This document shows positions 11,378 through 21,834 of a stretch of DNA of 64,000 nucleotides, piece by piece (position 1 is the first letter of the stretch; every line of letters starts with the position of its first letter). A model generated the notes under the pieces. The model saw nothing but the letters and a program-made list of their open reading frames with translations, searched no databases and was not told the origin of the DNA. Source of the stretch: Eunapius fragilis (taxonomy: Eukaryota > Porifera > Demospongiae > Spongillida > Spongillidae); NCBI GenBank assembly GCA_963681505.1, contig OY811976.1, forward strand, positions 853,189 to 917,188, given 5' to 3'. Made by a program: the position numbers and the translations under genes.

Positions 11378-12309
11378 GATAGGGTACCCCTAACACACTA
11401 CTCCCCACATGTACCCTGCTCCATAGGGTACCCCTAACACACTACTCCCCACATGTACCCTGCTCCATAGGGTACCCCTAACACACTACTCCCCACATGT
11501 ACCCTGCTCCATAGGGTACCACTAACACACTACTCCCCACATGTACCCTGCTCCATAGGGTACCCCTAACACACTACTCCCCACATGTATCCTGCTCCAT
11601 AGGGTACACCTAACACACTACTCCCCACATGTACCCTACTCCATAGGGTACCCATAACACACTACTCCCCACATGTACCCTGCTCCATAGGGTACCCCTA
11701 ACACACTACTCCCCACATGTACCCTGCTCCATAGGGTACCCCTAACACACTACTCCCCATGCACCCTGCTCCATAGGGTACCCTAACACACTACTCCCCA
11801 CATGTACCCTGCTCCATAGGGTACCCCTAACACACTACTCCACACATGTACCCTGCTCCATAGGGCACCCCTAACACACTACTCCCCACATGTACCCTGC
11901 TCCATAGGGTACCCCTAACACACTACTCCCCACATGTACCATGCTCCATAGGGTACCCCTAGCACACTACTTCCCACATGTACCCTACTCCATAGGGTAC
12001 CCATAACACACTACTCCCCACATGTACCCTGCTCCATAGGGTACCCCTAACACACTACTCCCCACATGTACCCTGCTCCATAGGGTACCCCTAACACACT
12101 ACTCCCCACATGTACCCTGTTCTATAGGGTACCCCTAACACACTACTCCCCACATGTACCCTGCTCCATAGAGTACCCCAAACACACTACTCCCCACATG
12201 TACCCTGCTCCATAGGGTACCCCTAACACACTACTCTCCACATGTACCCTGCTCCATAGGGTACCCCTAACACATTACTCCCCACATGTACCCTGCTCCA
12301 TAGGGTACA
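11378..12309. repeat. 44-bp minisatellite, array 2
   Basis: About 21 copies of the 44-bp GGTACC/ACATGT unit with more substitutions than array 1 (for example GTACCACTAAC, CCCATGCACC). It lies in the intron between tail exons 13653 and 11264 and directly abuts the 30-bp array region. Confidence 0.96.
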
Positions 12310-12375
12310 CATTTGACAAGACAGATTTAAATTGGGTTGATTGTTCAGTTTGGATACAAAAGTAGAAGCACTCAC

Positions 12376-13370
12376 AACAACCCACCTGATGAGGCAGTGG
12401 ACTGTTCCAACACATCTGATGAGGCAGTGGGCTGTTCCAACCCACCTGATGAGGCAGTGGGCAGTTCTAACCCACCTGATGAGGCTGTGGGCTGTTCCAA
12501 CCCACCTGATGAGGCAGTGGGCTGTTCCAACCCACCTGATGAGGCTGTGGGCTGTTCCAACCCACCTGATGAGGCTGTGGGCTGTTCCAACCCACCTGAT
12601 GAGGCAGTGGGCTGTTCCAACCCACCTGATGAGGTAGTGGGCTGTTCTAACCCACCTGATGAGGTAGTGGGCTGTTCCAACCCACCTGATGAGGCAGTGG
12701 GCTGTTCCAACCCACCTGATGAGGCAGTGGGCAGTTCTAACCCACCTGATGAGGTAGTGGGCTGTTCCAACCCACCTGATGAGGCTGTGGGCAGTTCCAA
12801 CCCACCTGATGAGGCTGTGGGCTGTTCCAACCCACCTGATGAGGCTGTGGGCTGTTCCAACCCACCTGATGAGGCAGTGGGCTGTTCCAACCCACCTGAT
12901 GAGGCAGTGGGCAGTTCTAACCCACCTGATGAGGTAGTGGGCTGTTCCAACCCACCTGATGAGGCTGTGGGCAGTTCCAACCCACCTGATGAGGCTGTGG
13001 GCTGTTCCAACCCACCTGATGAGGCTGTGGGCTGTTCCAACCCACCTGATGAGGCAGTGGGCAGTTCCAACCCACCTGATGAGGCTGTGGGCTGTTCCAA
13101 CCCACCTGATGAGGCTGTGGGCTGTTCCAACCCACCTGATGAGGCTGTGGGCTGTTCTAACCCACTAGATAAGGCTGTGGGCTGTTCTAACCCACCTGAT
13201 GAGGCAGTGGGCAGTTCCAACCCACCTGATGAGGCTGTGGGCTGTTCCAACCCACCTGATGAGGCTGTGGGCTGTTCCAACCCACCTGATGAGGCTGTGG
13301 GCTGTTCCAACCCACCTGATGAGGCTGTGGGCTGTTCCAACCCACCTGATGAGGCAGTGCCTGATAAGGC
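12376..13370. repeat. 30-bp minisatellite
   Basis: About 33 copies of a 30-bp unit (core CACCTGATGAGGCAGTGGGC). Variation is limited to a few positions (GCA/GCT/GTA, TGT/AGT, TCC/TCT). Because 30 is divisible by three, frames stay open on both strands (plus repeat PPDEAVGCSN, minus repeat GGLEQPTASS). No splice or domain context supports either as a protein. Confidence 0.95.
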
Positions 13371-13652
13371 TGTGGGCTGTGGTTGTGGATCTTTCCCTAG
13401 GTGGACATGCACATTTCGTATCAACACAAACATACCTAGAAGATATCCTACTCTAAAACTGATTTTAATTTTAGTGGAGAAAAGGCACACAGCATTGGAT
13501 TTCTAGGGCACTTGTACTAAACTAAACCTTCCACCATTATGTAATGGGAAAATACCTATATCATGTAACCATTGAATATTTAGTTCAATGCTGGAGGAGG
13601 ACGCACAACAAGGAAATGAAAGCCATTATTCTACCCTTTTAACTGAACATAC

Positions 13653-13755
13653 CTCTTTTGATGTTGTGAAAGGGGTCTGTGGCTGTGTTTCCTGTACTGA
13701 GTGACATCCGGACAGTCTGTTGGAGTGAGGGGAGTGAGGGGAGTAAAGCGATGGA
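13653..13755 (-). CDS. Receptor gene: tail exon
   Basis: A 103-nt exon (2+99+2) between acceptor CTCTTCAG and donor AAAGAG|GTATGT. In the frame demanded by its neighbours it reads HRFTPLTPLTPTDCPD, then VTQYRKHSHRPLSQHQK. Entry phase matches the exon ending at 16878 and exit phase matches the exon starting at 11264. No known domain; a low-complexity cytoplasmic linker. An alternative open frame (IALLPSLPSLQQTV) does not fit the phases. Confidence 0.6.
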
Positions 13756-13859
13756 CTGAAGAGAGTGAGTTGGAATAATTATGTGATGTGCAAAAACTCC
13801 ACCTACATTGTACATGTAGCACTTTAAAACGATGAATACAATGTACATGTAGTTTTTTG

Positions 13860-14866
13860 GTTTCATAAATTCAAACACATCAATGTATCAATGGCTGGAA
13901 GCACCCAACGTTATAGAACTTTCATGTTACTGCATGGCTGTATGAATGGAAAAGCTTTAACTTAGGACACATGCATATAAGTTTCAGGCACATTTTACAG
14001 ATACAGGCTAGGGCACAGATCATGTTCATAATTTATTATCAGGAACTATGGTAGTAGTTCCTATATAGGAATTGACCCGGGTCATGAATATCATTTTAAA
14101 ACGCGACCTCGCGTACTGAGAAACGGATAGCGTAGCTCTTTGTTGCTATCGAACCAGAAGGCAGAGATGGTCATTTAAATGTTTTGTTCCAGTCTTCAAA
14201 CTGTTTGCTTTAAGAGAACAAAAAAACCTCATGTTTTATCTCGTCCCCAGGCCAATTCTACTCTAATATCTATGGCCAATTCTTCTCCATCGCCATCGTC
14301 GTCTTTTAATTAATCTAATTCTCAGGTGAATATAACTCGGGACAGGAATGGATTTTAAGAGTGCAAGTTATACAAATCCCTTTAGAATCTCCTGGAAGGA
14401 CATCCTCAGGTATCAGATATATGAATAAGCATGAAACTGACATATGTAATCATTACGTAATGCGGAGTGCTAAATTGAAGCATTCCCATGGCAATTTTCA
14501 CGTATAATTAGAATTGTGGAGGTGGGAATTTCCTTTAATCTCATTTGAACACAGTATTGGCTAGCAAAGTTGTTTTTGTCAAAATGCCTTCACGAAAAAT
14601 AAATAAATAAAAAAGAAAAAAATCCTATATTAGCACAGATAAATGTAACAGAACCAAAAGAAGTGCTAAATACAGGATTTTTCTTTTCCCAAAACCTTAT
14701 TCCTTTCCTTTTTACACCACCATTGCCTCCAATTCCTATTTCCCACCGACTTTCTCGTTAGAGAATGTTTTTCTTAACTTGTAACCATTATGGTTTGTGC
14801 CCCCCCTCCCCCTTCTGAATCTGCTCCTCCATGTGTTACAGTACAGCGCACATGAGTCTGGCTTCC
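13860..14866. other. Intronic stretch without recognised gene
   Basis: No exon or RNA gene is seen. A segment near 14262-14400 (TTCTACTCTAATATCTATGG, then a GGGACAGGAA-containing part) resembles 52893-53220, so it is probably a decayed dispersed element. An A-rich tract lies near 14596-14620. Confidence 0.45.
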
Positions 14867-16516
14867 CTGCTCCATAGAGTACCCCTAACACACTACTCCC
14901 CACATGCACCCTGCTCCATATAGGGTACCCCTAACACACTACTCCCCACATGTACCCTGCTCCATAGGGTACCCCTAACACACTACTCCCCACATGTACC
15001 CTGCTCCATAGGGTACCCCTAACACACTACTCCCCACATGTACCCTTCTCCATAGGGTACCCCTAACACACTACTCCCCACATGTACCCTGCTCCATAGG
15101 GTACCCCTAACACACTACTCCCCACATGCACCCTGCTCCATAGGGTACCTCTAACACACTACTCCCCACATGTACCCTGCTCCATAGGGTACCTCTAACA
15201 CACTACTCCCCACATGTACCCTGCTCCATAGGTTACCTCTAACACACTACTCCCCACATGTACCCTGCTCCATAGGGTACCCCTAACACACTACTCCCCA
15301 CATGTACCCTGCTCCATAGGGTACCCCCAACACACTACTCCCCACATGTACCCTGCTCCATAGGGTACCTCTAACACACTACTCCCCACATGTACCCTGC
15401 TCCATAGGGTACCTCTAACACACTACTCCCCACATGTACCCTGCTCCATAGGGTACCCCTAACACACTACTCCCCACATGTACCCTGCTCCATAGGGTAC
15501 CCCCAACACACTACTCCCCACATGTACCCTTCTCCATAGGGTACCCCTAACACACTACTCCCCACATGTACCCTGCTCCATAGGGTACCCCTAACACACT
15601 ATTCCCCACATGTACCCTTCTCCATAGGGTACCCCAAACACACTACTCCCCACATGTACCCTTCTCCATAGGGTACCCCTAACACACTACTCCCCACATG
15701 TACCCTTCTCCATAGGGTACCCATAACACACTACTCCCCACATGTACCCTGCTCCATAGGGTACCCCTAACACACTACTCCCCACATGTACCCTGCTCCA
15801 TAGGGTACCCCTAACACACTACTCCCCACATGTACCCTTCTCCATAGGGTACCCATAACACACTACTCCCCACATGTACCCTTCTCCATAGGGTACCCCT
15901 AACACACTACTCCCCACATGTACCCTTCTCCATAGGGTACCCCTAACACACTACTCCCCACATGTACCCTGCTCCATAGGGTACCCCTAACACACTACTC
16001 CTTACATGTAACCTTCTCCATAGGGTACCCCTAACACACTACTCCCCACATGTACCCTGCTCCATAGCGTACCCCTAACACACTACTCCCCACATGTACC
16101 CTGCTCCATAGGGTACCCCTAACACACTACTCCTTACATGTAACCTGCTCCATAGCGTACCCCTAACACACTACTCCCCACAGGTACCCTTCTCCATAGG
16201 GTACCCCTAACACAGTACTCCCCACATGTACCCTGCTCCACTGGGTACCCCTAACACACTACTCCCCACATGTACCCTGCTCCATATGGTACCCCTAACA
16301 CACTACTCCCCACATGTACCCTGCTCCATAGGGTGCCCCTAACACACTACTCCCCACATGTACCCTGCTCCATAGGGTACCCCTAACACACTACTCCCCA
16401 CATGTACCCTGCTCCATAGGGTGCCCCTAACACACTACTCCCCACATGTACCCTGCTCCATAGGGTACCCCTAACACATTACTCCCCACATGTACCCTGC
16501 TCCATAGGGTACTCCT
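14867..16516. repeat. 44-bp minisatellite, array 3
   Basis: About 37 copies of the 44-bp unit with recurring sub-variants (ACCCTTCTCC for ACCCTGCTCC, GGTACCTCTAAC for GGTACCCCTAAC) that appear in runs, suggesting local expansion of variant blocks. Confidence 0.97.
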
Positions 16517-16572
16517 GTACTCGGAGTAGCGGGAACCTAGGTCAATAGCGGGAAATGAACTAGAAATGAATG

Positions 16573-16690
16573 AGAAATGTGCAATTACTTTGCACAGTTG
16601 TACCTCAGTGACGGGTGAAGTATAAATTTATGAACAGTACAAATTAATAGGTACAGGATCCCTCTACGTACATAGCAAAATCGAAGTGAA
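16573..16690 (+). repeat. Second copy of dispersed repeat 735-850
   Basis: Shares GCAATTACTTTGCACAGTTG and AATAGGTACAGGAT with 735-850, with substitutions and small gaps. It immediately follows satellite array 3. Confidence 0.65.
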
Positions 16691-16877
16691 TCACTTTTAT
16701 AACTTTATACATATACGTAATATGCCATCTTCGCGTGAACTCTTCCAGTTATTAACAATTGCAAACTGCAGCAGTCACTGATGTACACTGAACATTTTGC
16801 CCACACACACGATGTGTATAAATAACTTATAACCCATGCCCCTCCCCTTCATAACACATGTTACATGTAGAACGTAC

Positions 16878-16934
16878 CTTCATTGCTATGTTCCTGTTCC
16901 AGCAGTGGATCCTTCTCAGTGGGCTGGCCAACTG
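16878..16934 (-). CDS. Receptor gene: short tail exon
   Basis: A 57-nt exon (2+54+1) between acceptor TTATTATAG and donor GAAG|GTACG, encoding VGQPTEKDPLLEQEHSNE. This acidic peptide with a DPLLE di-leucine-like motif would suit a membrane-proximal tail and perhaps endocytic sorting (inference). Its entry phase matches the juxtamembrane exon at 38196-38236 and its exit phase matches the exon at 13755. Confidence 0.58.
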
Positions 16935-17055
16935 CTATAATAAGGGGACAACCACAGGCTTACATAAAGGCTATTGAATACTCTTATGTAGTGTACTCTC
17001 TGGTCATGCTACAGCTTCATACAACCCCACACTATACCCCACACCTAGCTCTATA

Positions 17056-17187
17056 GGCTATTCCTAACACACTACTCCCCACATGTACCCTGCTACATAG
17101 GGTCCCTAACACACTACTCCCCACATGTACCCTGCTCCATAGGGTACCCCTAACACACTACTCCCCACATGTACCCTGCTCCATATA
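17056..17187. repeat. 44-bp minisatellite, short array
   Basis: Three copies of the 44-bp unit, the first two imperfect, next to the end of an hAT-like terminus and the DOMON exons. Confidence 0.9.
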
Positions 17188-17189
17188 TG

Positions 17190-17253
17190 AAAGGGGGGGT
17201 TGCAACCCCCAAACCCCCCCCCCCCCCCCCCCCCCCCCCTGGATCCGCCTCTG
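17190..17253 (-). mobile_element. hAT-like terminus with poly-C run
   Basis: Read on the minus strand the segment starts CAGAGGCGGATCCAGG, a typical hAT terminal sequence, followed by a pure G run (C at about 17214-17239 on plus). Only this end is identifiable; the other side is replaced by satellite. It interrupts the downstream part of the DOMON gene. Confidence 0.5.
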
Positions 17254-17265
17254 ACGTTGGTGTAC

Positions 17266-18625
17266 CTATTGGCGGGGTTGCGTGTGTCCAGGACGTCCAC
17301 CGTCACGTTATCGATCACCACACAGGCAAAGACGTCAGCATCGGGCTATAGAGAGGTAAGGATACACGGACGGGAACGTACAAACGCGGAGCTGGCATAC
17401 ATACCATGACAGGTTGAGGGGCAAAGCCGACGGCTAGCCAGCCTTTGGCGTTGGCCTCCATGGCAAAGTCGAGATAGCTGGAGTTATAGTCGTTAGTCCG
17501 AATGGCGAGGTAGAACGAGAACAGTTTGACTTGTCGCACGCTGGCGGTATGGTAGCGAAGAGCAGAGATAATATATTGTCCCACCCCTCCCCCCCCCACA
17601 CACACACTCTTCAAAGCAACAATAAATCCCATCCCCTCACCACAGATGACAAATGGGATTGTGTAGGGGGTATTTTAAGGTTACATTCGAGATGGGTGTG
17701 AGGAGTAGAGTTAGATCGCTTGAAACCAATTGGACTTTTAAGCAGTAGTGGTTGCATGCTAAACTTTTATACACATTCAAGAAGGGAACAACACACTCTT
17801 GTCAACGGTAATAAAAGCTGGATAGAGCAGGCTAGTGGTAGTACTCAACGATCAAGAAACAAACTATTCTCGCGAGGCTGTGGGCGCTCGCCGTTCTTTT
17901 GCGAATATATTCACATTCCCTTCGAAAAAATGCAGGTTGTCAACCAAACGCGTGGTGCACATCACTATACTTGGACGCTAAAATGTAAGGAATGTGCTAC
18001 AAGCCAGTATAGGTTTTATAGTACTAGCTTGCATAGCAATGACTACACTGTCCCACAAGATTTGCATACTCGATATGTTATACGGGTGGTTCTGAGCGCG
18101 TTATTGGTAAAACAAGAATGGCACGCTAAAACACAACCATTTTTAAGTTGGGGTAACGGATTTCAGAAAGAACAACCCGTCGATTCACTAGATACTGTCC
18201 CACAAAAAAAAGAGCGCACCCAACATTGGAATTTTTCGCTGAACTTGGACAAAAATAAAATGACGCGGAGAACTCTCGATCCTGAAAAACTTGTTAAAAT
18301 ACACATATACAATAACCTGCTTGCGTACAACAGTGAAACGTGCTTATCCATCTTTGTTCCAAAACGCCAGCGAATTTTCGTACCCCTTTCACACTTCGAT
18401 GTACACAGCAGGTCGGATGGCACACATAAAATTGCAAATATCTATGGCTCACGTGACGCGTTGCCAATCCCTCTATATATTATCTCTGCGAAGAGTCGCC
18501 ATTTGGCGCTATCGTCCTGAGGGGGTGGGGCCCACAGAATTACTCACCGGTGCAGGGGGACAGCCATAGGACCCAGCCACCCACAGCACTACTAGAACAA
18601 AAAGTTGAAGACACTTCCGTGACAT
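17266..18625 (-). CDS. Secreted or membrane DOMON-domain protein, 5' exons, one split by a MITE
   Basis: Exon 1 (18625-18548, 78 nt) encodes a signal peptide (LQLFVLVVLWVAG, then CPPAP) and ends CCG|GTGAGT. Exon 2 is 18508-18496 plus 17562-17405, 171 nt or 57 codons, once the MITE at 17563-18488 and one 7-bp duplication are set aside; it reads YHTASVRQVKLFSFYLAIRT and then GWLAVGFAPQPVM. Exon 3 (17345-17266) reads PDADVFACVVIDNVTVDVLD. WLAVGF followed by DADV is the signature of a DOMON domain, a beta-sandwich that binds haem or sugars in secreted and membrane redox proteins. Phases are 0/0 at both introns. Exon 3 may end at AATAG|GTACAC; later exons were not found because hAT and satellite DNA follow. 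The gene lies inside the presumed large intron of the receptor gene, same strand. Confidence 0.75.
17563..18488 (+). mobile_element. MITE copy C inside DOMON exon 2
   Basis: Starts CAGAGATAATATAT and ends with the inverse (TATATTATCTCTG), flanked by the 7-bp direct repeat CGAAGAG (17556-17562 and 18489-18495). Compared with copies A and B it lacks the left several hundred bases and joins the terminus straight to TGTCCCACCCC. No transposase is recognised. The 7-8-bp duplication and CA... termini suggest a P-like or hAT-like parent. Confidence 0.88.
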
Positions 18626-20280
18626 GTACGGCTCCTCATACACAGCCAGCTTTTTTCACCAACGAATCACGTGCGTAATGAATTCGCCAGTGAACCGTAG
18701 GCGATATCGCAGGCGTAACTGAAGCGTTAGGCGACGGACGTGATTCATCTTTATGAGTCGTAAGTGATTCGCTCGACCAAGACCACGCCCAAAATGAAGT
18801 AGTGCCGTAATAGCTTCAAAATGAATCGGTTGTGATAATTTAAAATGAAGTACTAGTAGTGCCGTAACAACTTCAAAATGAATCGGTTGTGATAATGTAG
18901 TTTGATTCGGTCGAAAAAGCAACCGTTTCTGTTTTATTAATACGTCATAACTCGGTCGGATTCATTGTACGAACACCAGCGGGCTAGTACGTAAGGCGTT
19001 CTTATTAAAACATTTAAAAGCTCACATTCTGTGATCGCAAACACAGCGGACCACTTCGTTATGGTGGGCCTGGAAAGTCCAGATCTGGGTGACTCGTCTC
19101 ACGTGACTGATAAGAAATGGCCGAACGGTTTTACTGTGCTTTATGCAAATTCAGTTTCCTTCGAAGTACAACAGGCACCTGGAAAGCGCGCACCACTTAA
19201 GATATGCTACAAGTGTTCAGCAGAGTACCTCTACAGCAAGTTTGGTATGTATATTAATATGCGTCTGTGGTACTTTTTATACTATAAGTGAGTGTACAAG
19301 CAAAATACCTAAAATAGCCTTGAACCTAAAGTCTGGGAACACCCCCCCTGGGAAAGTATCACTTCCTTTCAACCAAGACCCTCACCTGCATTCAAACCAA
19401 ATCAATACCTTTTGCATAGCTTTCCCACCTGTGCATTGCTGTACTTGTTATACATGTAGGTGGTTCCTCTTGTCAGTGAAGAAGGACCTGTGCAGGTTCC
19501 TCCATGTCCTAGCTTTTTCATCCACAACCACCACCAAATGATTCAGGACACCCTTCATCAATTAGCATAGAATCAACAGATTTTGAAGGCAGGTATGTTA
19601 TGTACCGTGTTTTACAAAATGATCTGTGTGCTTAGATGTTTTAAGTTCAAGTCATCACACGGCAGAACCAGATTTCAGACCATTTTCATCCAGAATCGAT
19701 GCCATGGCTTATTTAATCGTTCACAGTCCACGTCCAATGATAGGTATTTTATATTGAAGAGCTATCCCTATCTATGGGTTTATCTTTGATTTAGGGTGAG
19801 TTAAACCTAAGGTTCATCTTCTATGCATTAAGGCAATTAATTGCAGCCTTCCCTTCCAAGTGTATCACTGATAAGGCATTTTAGGTTGCCAGGGTTTTTA
19901 CCACCTCAAAGGGTATGTGTATTATAACCGAAAGTGTATTATATTACAGTCTGTATCGACCTTCTAGTATTGCACTGCCAAGGGCATACTATACTACATA
20001 AATTCGATTCATCACACTCTAAAGATGTGCCTGGCCGCTCAACACATTGCGAACATTCTCTCCCGTTTCCCTGTTAAGCCCAAGGGTTGTATAAGGTGTG
20101 TCCACTACAGTAAAGATATACTTAACTGGATTGATCTTATCAGGGAGGTGTTCCATGCATTACCATGGAGGAATGATGAGATATATCATGCACCTATGTG
20201 TGTGTCACCTGTATAAGTACCTGTTCAGGCTTAAAATAAAGAAGCTATGAAATAATCAAAAGGAAGAATTGCAAGCACTC

Positions 20281-21770
20281 ATATCGGCCTATTCGTGATG
20301 CGCACTTTTCAAGGGACATGACAAGATATTACAAGTCTTTTGTTGGGCGAGACTTTTAGCTGCTTGCTCAACTTGCAGTTCATTTATTATCCCCGTATAT
20401 GGATGATGGTGAAAAAGAAGTGTGGTTTAAGCTATCGAAGGTCAGTGCTGGTAACACTTGTAATAGCTACATGTTCATGCACTACATGTGTCAGCAGGTG
20501 TTAGAATTGCATATTGTCGATCAGCCGTTTGACCCAGAGATGGTTGGTTTGTATGAGTCAGATTGTAGCTCCTGTGTTACTGCTATTCTAGCTCACTTTC
20601 CTAACCTGAAAAGAACGTTGAAAGTCCACCTACTGTTGCACCTTAGTGAGAGTATGTTTCAATTTGGACCAACTACAGCTTATAGTACTGAACGGTAAGC
20701 TCTAATTTTAGACATGCATTAAAATTATACTCTATTCAAACAAAGGTGTGAACTCTTCAATTCAATCATTCGTGCAAAGAACATCTTTTCCAATAAACAT
20801 TCTCCTAGCAAAGACATCATCACAAAATTTGGTGTTGAAGAGAGTATACGGAACATCTGTTTGGGCATTTCAGACAAGTATGTATTAAATACACATACAG
20901 TGTACAAAATGTGTTTCATGTTACTCTGTAAACAAGGTTTGGTGCTGAACTTGTGGAACTTTATAAATCTGATGTTGTGTCGGAATATCTGGGAAAACAT
21001 GTGGAATCAGAGAAGTGTATTTACCAACAGGGAACCCTGTGCAAGGTATGTCTGTGACTGTACTGTGTGATATCAAATGACTTTCAGTCTTGATTTACTT
21101 CATGCAGTTATCAACAGCAGCCTTGGAATTTGGTGCCATTAAGATGACCATCCCAGAATGTGGTACCATCCTTCTCAGTCAAGGTATGCCAGCTATACAC
21201 TATTGATGCCACCATCTATTAAAAATCATCTACTCCTGTCACCAGTTCTATGGATCTGGTGGGCTCATCAACATTGGTGATTCTATCCTATACAAATCAG
21301 TCAATAGCTCATCAGTAAGACTGTGTGTGGGCGATACTGTGTGTTGTCTGAGTATGTGATTTATGTGTTGGTTTTGTGTGTTTGTGTGTGTGATACTGTG
21401 CATGTGTTTACACAGCAGGAAATTGGTCTATTCTGGGGAGGTTTCTGAACTGGTGAAAGTTCCTACTGTATTATCCAGCTTCTTGAACCAGAAGCAGCTA
21501 TTCCTTTCCACAATGCTGTGTACTTGAGGAGTTTGACTGCCCATTGCCGACAATGGTGGACTTCTTCTGTGTCATTCCTTCATCTTCTATCTGCACAGCT
21601 GTGTCAGTGGTCCACAAGTGCACAACGACCTGCTCATTTGTGGAGAAGACTGCATCGGCTGTGGTTGAAGGGTGTGATACATCCGTCAACAGACTTGTGT
21701 TTGTACACGATTGGACTAATACTGTGTACTGTAACAACATCTATTGCTTGAATAAAAGCCATGGTTTCTA
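20281..21770 (+). pseudogene. Plavaka/CACTA-type transposase, C-terminal half, decayed
   Basis: Segments read in order: RDMTRYYKSFVGRDF, then LSPYMDDGEKEVWFKLSKV, FPNLKRTLKVHLLLHLSESM, CELFNSIIRAKNIFSNKHSP, RFGAELVELYKSDVVSEYLG, ALEFGAIKMTIPECG and finally SVVHKCTTTCSFVEKTASAV. The motif FNSIIRAKNIFSN..PS.DI and the closing V-x-V-x-H-x-C...C module recall transposases of fungal Plavaka-type elements and relatives. Exons with GT/AG ends are visible (for example ending at 20694, 20877 and 21044), but a stop interrupts the first segment (near 20358) and the N-terminal half is not clear. Upstream open segments (19031-19245, 20025-20216) may be earlier exons. Confidence 0.55.
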
Positions 21771-21834
21771 AATATCCGCCATTATGACGCCATTATAATA
21801 TTCATGATCACTCGTAACTGATTCACACCGGAGT

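Noticed and set aside
17720-18520. 266-codon frame in MITE copy C
   Set aside because: The same DNA in copies A and B is broken into shorter frames in different phases and no domain is recognised, so a conserved protein is unlikely.
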